A stretch of 8,570 nucleotides of DNA from Firmicutes bacterium CAG:170. Lineage in GTDB: Bacteria > Bacillota > Clostridia > Oscillospirales > Oscillospiraceae. Every line of letters begins with the position of its first letter. Positions within the stretch are counted from its first letter, which is position 1. The stretch covers positions 5,631-14,200 of the forward strand of contig FR887172.1 in assembly GCA_000436735.1 (NCBI GenBank). Direction: 5' to 3'. Below the pieces are notes generated by a model. The model made no database searches and was not told the DNA's origin. It saw nothing but the letters and a program-made list of their open reading frames with translations. Position numbers and translations under genes: made by a program. Positions 7,004 to 8,570 of this stretch are shown here, piece after piece.

Positions 7004-7034
7004 TTGACTGTAAACCTGCTTCATACTGTATGCT
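7004..7034 (+). promoter_or_regulatory. MerR-type promoter with 19-bp spacer and dyad
   Basis: TTGACT (7004-7009, five of six) and TATGCT (7029-7034, four of six) are 19 bases apart. MerR-family activators characteristically act on promoters with overlong 19-20 bp spacers. An imperfect dyad ACTGTA-N11-TACTGT (7007-7012 and 7024-7029, one mismatch) is centred in the spacer, where such proteins bind. It would start the MerR transcript about 25 bases before its ATG and so suggests autoregulation. Confidence 0.5.
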
Positions 7035-7065
7035 TGGGGTGTATTCCGGCAAAGGAGGTTCTGCC

Positions 7066-7866
7066 ATGACGATCCGGGAGATCGAAGCGCGCTGCCAGAT
7101 GGAACGCGCGAACATCCGCTTTTATGAGCGCGAGGGGCTTTTGACCGCGCAGCGTCTGCCGAACGGCTACCGCGACTATACCGAGGAGGACGTGCAGACG
7201 CTGCTGCGCATCCGGCTCCTGCGGAGCCTGCACGTCAGTCTGGACGACATCCGCGCGCTCCAGTCCGGCGAAAAGGCGCTCTCCGATACGCTCCGCGAGC
7301 AGCTTGCCCAGCTCGAACGCGAGCAGCAGCAGGCGGCGGCCGCCGAGGCCGTCTGCCGGGAGATCGAAGCCGCGCATGTCGGCTTTTCCGAGCTGGACGC
7401 CCCAAAATATCTCGAGCAGCTTGAGCGCGGCGCGCCGCCCGCGCCTCCGGCCTTTCCGGCGGAGGACCGCTTTCCTGTCGTGCGCTGCCCGTTCCGGCGG
7501 TTTTTCGCCCGAATGCTCGACGATCTGCTCTATACCGCGCTGGCCTGCGCCATTCTGGCGCTCTGTCATGTCCGGCTCAATATGCAGACCGGCGCGATCG
7601 GGTCGCTGATCGCGCTGCTTACGCTGGCGCTGAATTTCCTGTTCGAGCCGCTCTTCCTGCATTATTCCGGGACGACGCCCGGCAAGGCTCTGCTCGGCCT
7701 GTCCATCGAGACGGAGGACGGCGAACGCCTGAGCGTCTCCGCGGCGCGGTGGCGGCTGTGGGGTGGGATGTGGCGCGCGGTGGCGTCTGTGGGGCGTGAT
7801 CTGGCGGGGCGGAGGACTGGGCATCCCCATCCTCAACCTCTTTCGCCTCTACAAGAGCATGGATGA
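7066..7866 (+). CDS. N-terminal half: MerR HTH plus start of RDD membrane domain
   Basis: The ATG at 7066 has AAAGGAGG seven bases upstream; the frame stays open to 6814 but no family sequence lies there. Residues 1-70 are a MerR DNA-binding domain: IREIEARC helix-turn-helix, the hallmark IRFYEREGL (17-25), then PNGYRDY (32-38) and the second HTH helices to SLDDIRAL. A Glu/Gln/Ala-rich helix (about 75-125) is the expected dimerising coil. After a Pro-rich linker the RDD domain starts: FFARMLDD with its Arg149 and Asp152/153, helix 1 (about 152-172), helix 2 (about 177-198), and the TPGKALLGL motif at 204-212. From residue 237 on the frame is wrong: the last 30 or so residues are the out-of-frame second repeat copy and sequence beyond. 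If made, this protein would keep the DNA-binding domain and two helices but lose the sensor part. Confidence 0.85.
   Translation: MTIREIEARCQMERANIRFYEREGLLTAQRLPNGYRDYTEEDVQTLLRIRLLRSLHVSLDDIRALQSGEKALSDTLREQLAQLEREQQQAAAAEAVCREIEAAHVGFSELDAPKYLEQLERGAPPAPPAFPAEDRFPVVRCPFRRFFARMLDDLLYTALACAILALCHVRLNMQTGAIGSLIALLTLALNFLFEPLFLHYSGTTPGKALLGLSIETEDGERLSVSAARWRLWGGMWRAVASVGRDLAGRRTGHPHPQPLSPLQEHG
7744..7805 (+). repeat. 31-bp imperfect tandem duplication causing frameshift
   Basis: Unit A (7744-7774) and unit B (7775-7805) are adjacent and match at 27 of 31 positions. Unit A read in the upstream frame gives ARWRLWGGMW; unit B read in the downstream frame gives ARWRLWGVIW. Of the four differences two are synonymous (CGG/CGT, GGT/GGC) and two change residues conservatively (Gly/Val, Met/Ile), which is how alleles of one coding segment differ. 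Confidence 0.93.
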
Positions 7867-8530
7867 GCTGCTGGAGGGCCATCCGATGCCGTGGGACGAC
7901 GGGAAGGTCGTGCTGCTGCGCGATGCGAAGCGCTGGCGCATCCCGGCGTGGTGCCTCGCCGCCGCGTTTGCGGTTTTCCTCGGACTTCTGCCGCAGGCCG
8001 CGCAGCGGCTCGCGCCGAACCGCGGCCCGCTGACGCCCGCGCAGTTCGCCGAAAACTACAATTATTACGCATGGTATCTCGACTGCGGCTCCGGCTGGCT
8101 CCTTCAGCCCGACGGCACATGGCGTGAGCCGACAACGGAAAACGGCGCCGTCAGCTTCTACCGCGTCCACGAGCCTGACCTCCGGATCGAGACGGAGAAC
8201 GGCGCCGTCACGCGCGTTTCCTTCTCCTTCTCGCCGGAGGCGTCGGACCCCAACTTCTACAGCTTTTATCCGCAGATGCTCCTGAGCGCGCTCAGCCTCG
8301 CCGGCGCACAGCCGGAAGGCGGCCTGTTCTCCGGCGCCCCGGCGCGGCTGGCCGAGGCCATTCCCGACGTGCCGGGCAGCTTTACCGTGACGGAGGGCGG
8401 CGTCCGGCTCACCTGTGACGTTTTTTCAAAAAACTATTATCTGACCGACACCATCTGCTTCCCGGACGACGACGCTCCCGCCGGAGAATGTGTGTTCACG
8501 CTGACCTTTGCCGCGGAGATACAGCCATAG
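7763..8530 (+). CDS. C-terminal half: end of RDD domain, third helix and outside domain
   Basis: This frame runs from a GTG at 7763 to TAG at 8528-8530. The GTG has no ribosome binding site, so separate translation is unlikely and it is best read as the rest of the MerR-RDD protein, in frame from unit B at 7775. It completes the RDD domain (WGVIWRGGGLGIPILNLFRL, then a KSMDELLEGHPMPWDD end), then has a cytoplasmic loop and a hydrophobic helix (IPAWCLAAAFAVFLGLLPQAA). About 175 residues follow (start RGPLTPAQFAENYNYYAWYL), predicted to lie outside the cell by topology. This part has an aromatic NYNYYAWYL segment, a GWLLQPDGTW turn and mostly beta-strand sequence, with an ENGAV motif repeated 19 codons apart. 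It has no recognised name; a ligand- or stress-sensing role is inference. Confidence 0.8.
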   Translation: MGCGARWRLWGVIWRGGGLGIPILNLFRLYKSMDELLEGHPMPWDDGKVVLLRDAKRWRIPAWCLAAAFAVFLGLLPQAAQRLAPNRGPLTPAQFAENYNYYAWYLDCGSGWLLQPDGTWREPTTENGAVSFYRVHEPDLRIETENGAVTRVSFSFSPEASDPNFYSFYPQMLLSALSLAGAQPEGGLFSGAPARLAEAIPDVPGSFTVTEGGVRLTCDVFSKNYYLTDTICFPDDDAPAGECVFTLTFAAEIQP

Positions 8531-8556
8531 CGGCAAGCTTTACGCAAAAAATACCG

Positions 8557-8570
8557 GCGGCAGCTGCCGC
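8557..8570 (+). terminator. Palindrome at window edge, probable cut-off terminator
   Basis: GCGGCAGCTGCCGC is a perfect 14-bp palindrome about 26 bases after the MerR-RDD stop codon, immediately preceded by ACCG. It is probably the core of a terminator stem that continues past the edge; the tail needed to confirm this is not in the window. Confidence 0.35.

Larger units (their letters stand above)
7066..8530 (+). pseudogene. Frameshifted MerR-RDD transmembrane regulator gene (whole locus)
   Basis: The two overlapping frames at 7066-7866 and 7763-8530 are halves of one gene. The break coincides with a 31-bp imperfect tandem duplication at 7744-7805; 31 is one more than a multiple of three, which accounts exactly for the +1 shift. 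Removing either copy joins residue 226 of the first half to the second and gives a continuous 477-residue protein. The joined product reads MerR HTH (about 1-70), coiled linker, RDD domain (about 140-266) with two helices, a third helix (282-300), then an outside domain to 477. As written, the first half stops at 7864-7866 after about 40 aberrant residues. Whether the gene is truly dead, or the duplication is an assembly error between strain variants, cannot be told from one sequence. The reading frame on both sides is otherwise intact, which argues that the break is recent or artificial. Confidence 0.85.

Noticed and set aside
7740..7866. Programmed ribosomal frameshifting in the MerR-RDD gene
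   Set aside because: No slippery heptamer or stimulatory structure is evident, and the simple removal of one 31-bp unit restores the frame, so a duplication explains the shift better.
1..8570. CRISPR arrays, tRNA or rRNA genes, insertion sequences or phage genes
   Set aside because: No regularly spaced repeats, cloverleaf-like sequence, transposase or phage protein was seen; nearly all the window is accounted for by coding genes.

Overview
The window is dense, GC-rich bacterial DNA with Gram-positive style signals: strong AGGAGG-type ribosome binding sites, lipoprotein signal peptides, sigma-A and extended -10 promoters. A MalT-like LuxR regulator, an aldo/keto reductase carrying two [4Fe-4S] clusters, and a MerR protein fused to an RDD membrane domain together suggest a GC-rich Clostridia member of the Oscillospiraceae type, probably from the gut. 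That placement is inferred from gene content; no marker gene is present.

Positions 1-3003 (minus strand) hold a tightly packed four-gene cluster. In transcription order it encodes a DUF2442 protein with a TTG start, a large multidomain lipoprotein with an acidic aromatic tail, a small lipoprotein with a Ca-binding-like loop, and a two-helix membrane protein resembling DUF3137 that runs off the left edge. Three of the four products are membrane or surface anchored, so this looks like a cell-envelope operon of unknown purpose.

Positions 3026-5780 (minus strand) hold a single large MalT-type ATP-dependent LuxR regulator. It has its own extended -10 promoter and lies between two strong hairpins, at 3026-3062 and 5701-5730. 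Nothing in the sequence names its target.

Positions 5781-8570 hold a divergent pair. The Fe-S aldo/keto reductase (minus) has a clear sigma-A promoter. Opposite it is a MerR-family gene whose promoter region includes a 19-bp-spacer, MerR-type promoter with an imperfect dyad. The MerR product should be a membrane-anchored one-component regulator: MerR DNA-binding domain, coiled linker, RDD transmembrane domain, a third helix, then an outside domain of about 175 residues. In this sequence the gene is broken by an imperfect 31-bp tandem duplication (7744-7774 / 7775-7805) that shifts the frame by +1. Deleting one copy restores a 477-residue reading frame. This is the most striking observation in the window: it is a real mutation, a switchable site, or an assembly join between strain variants.
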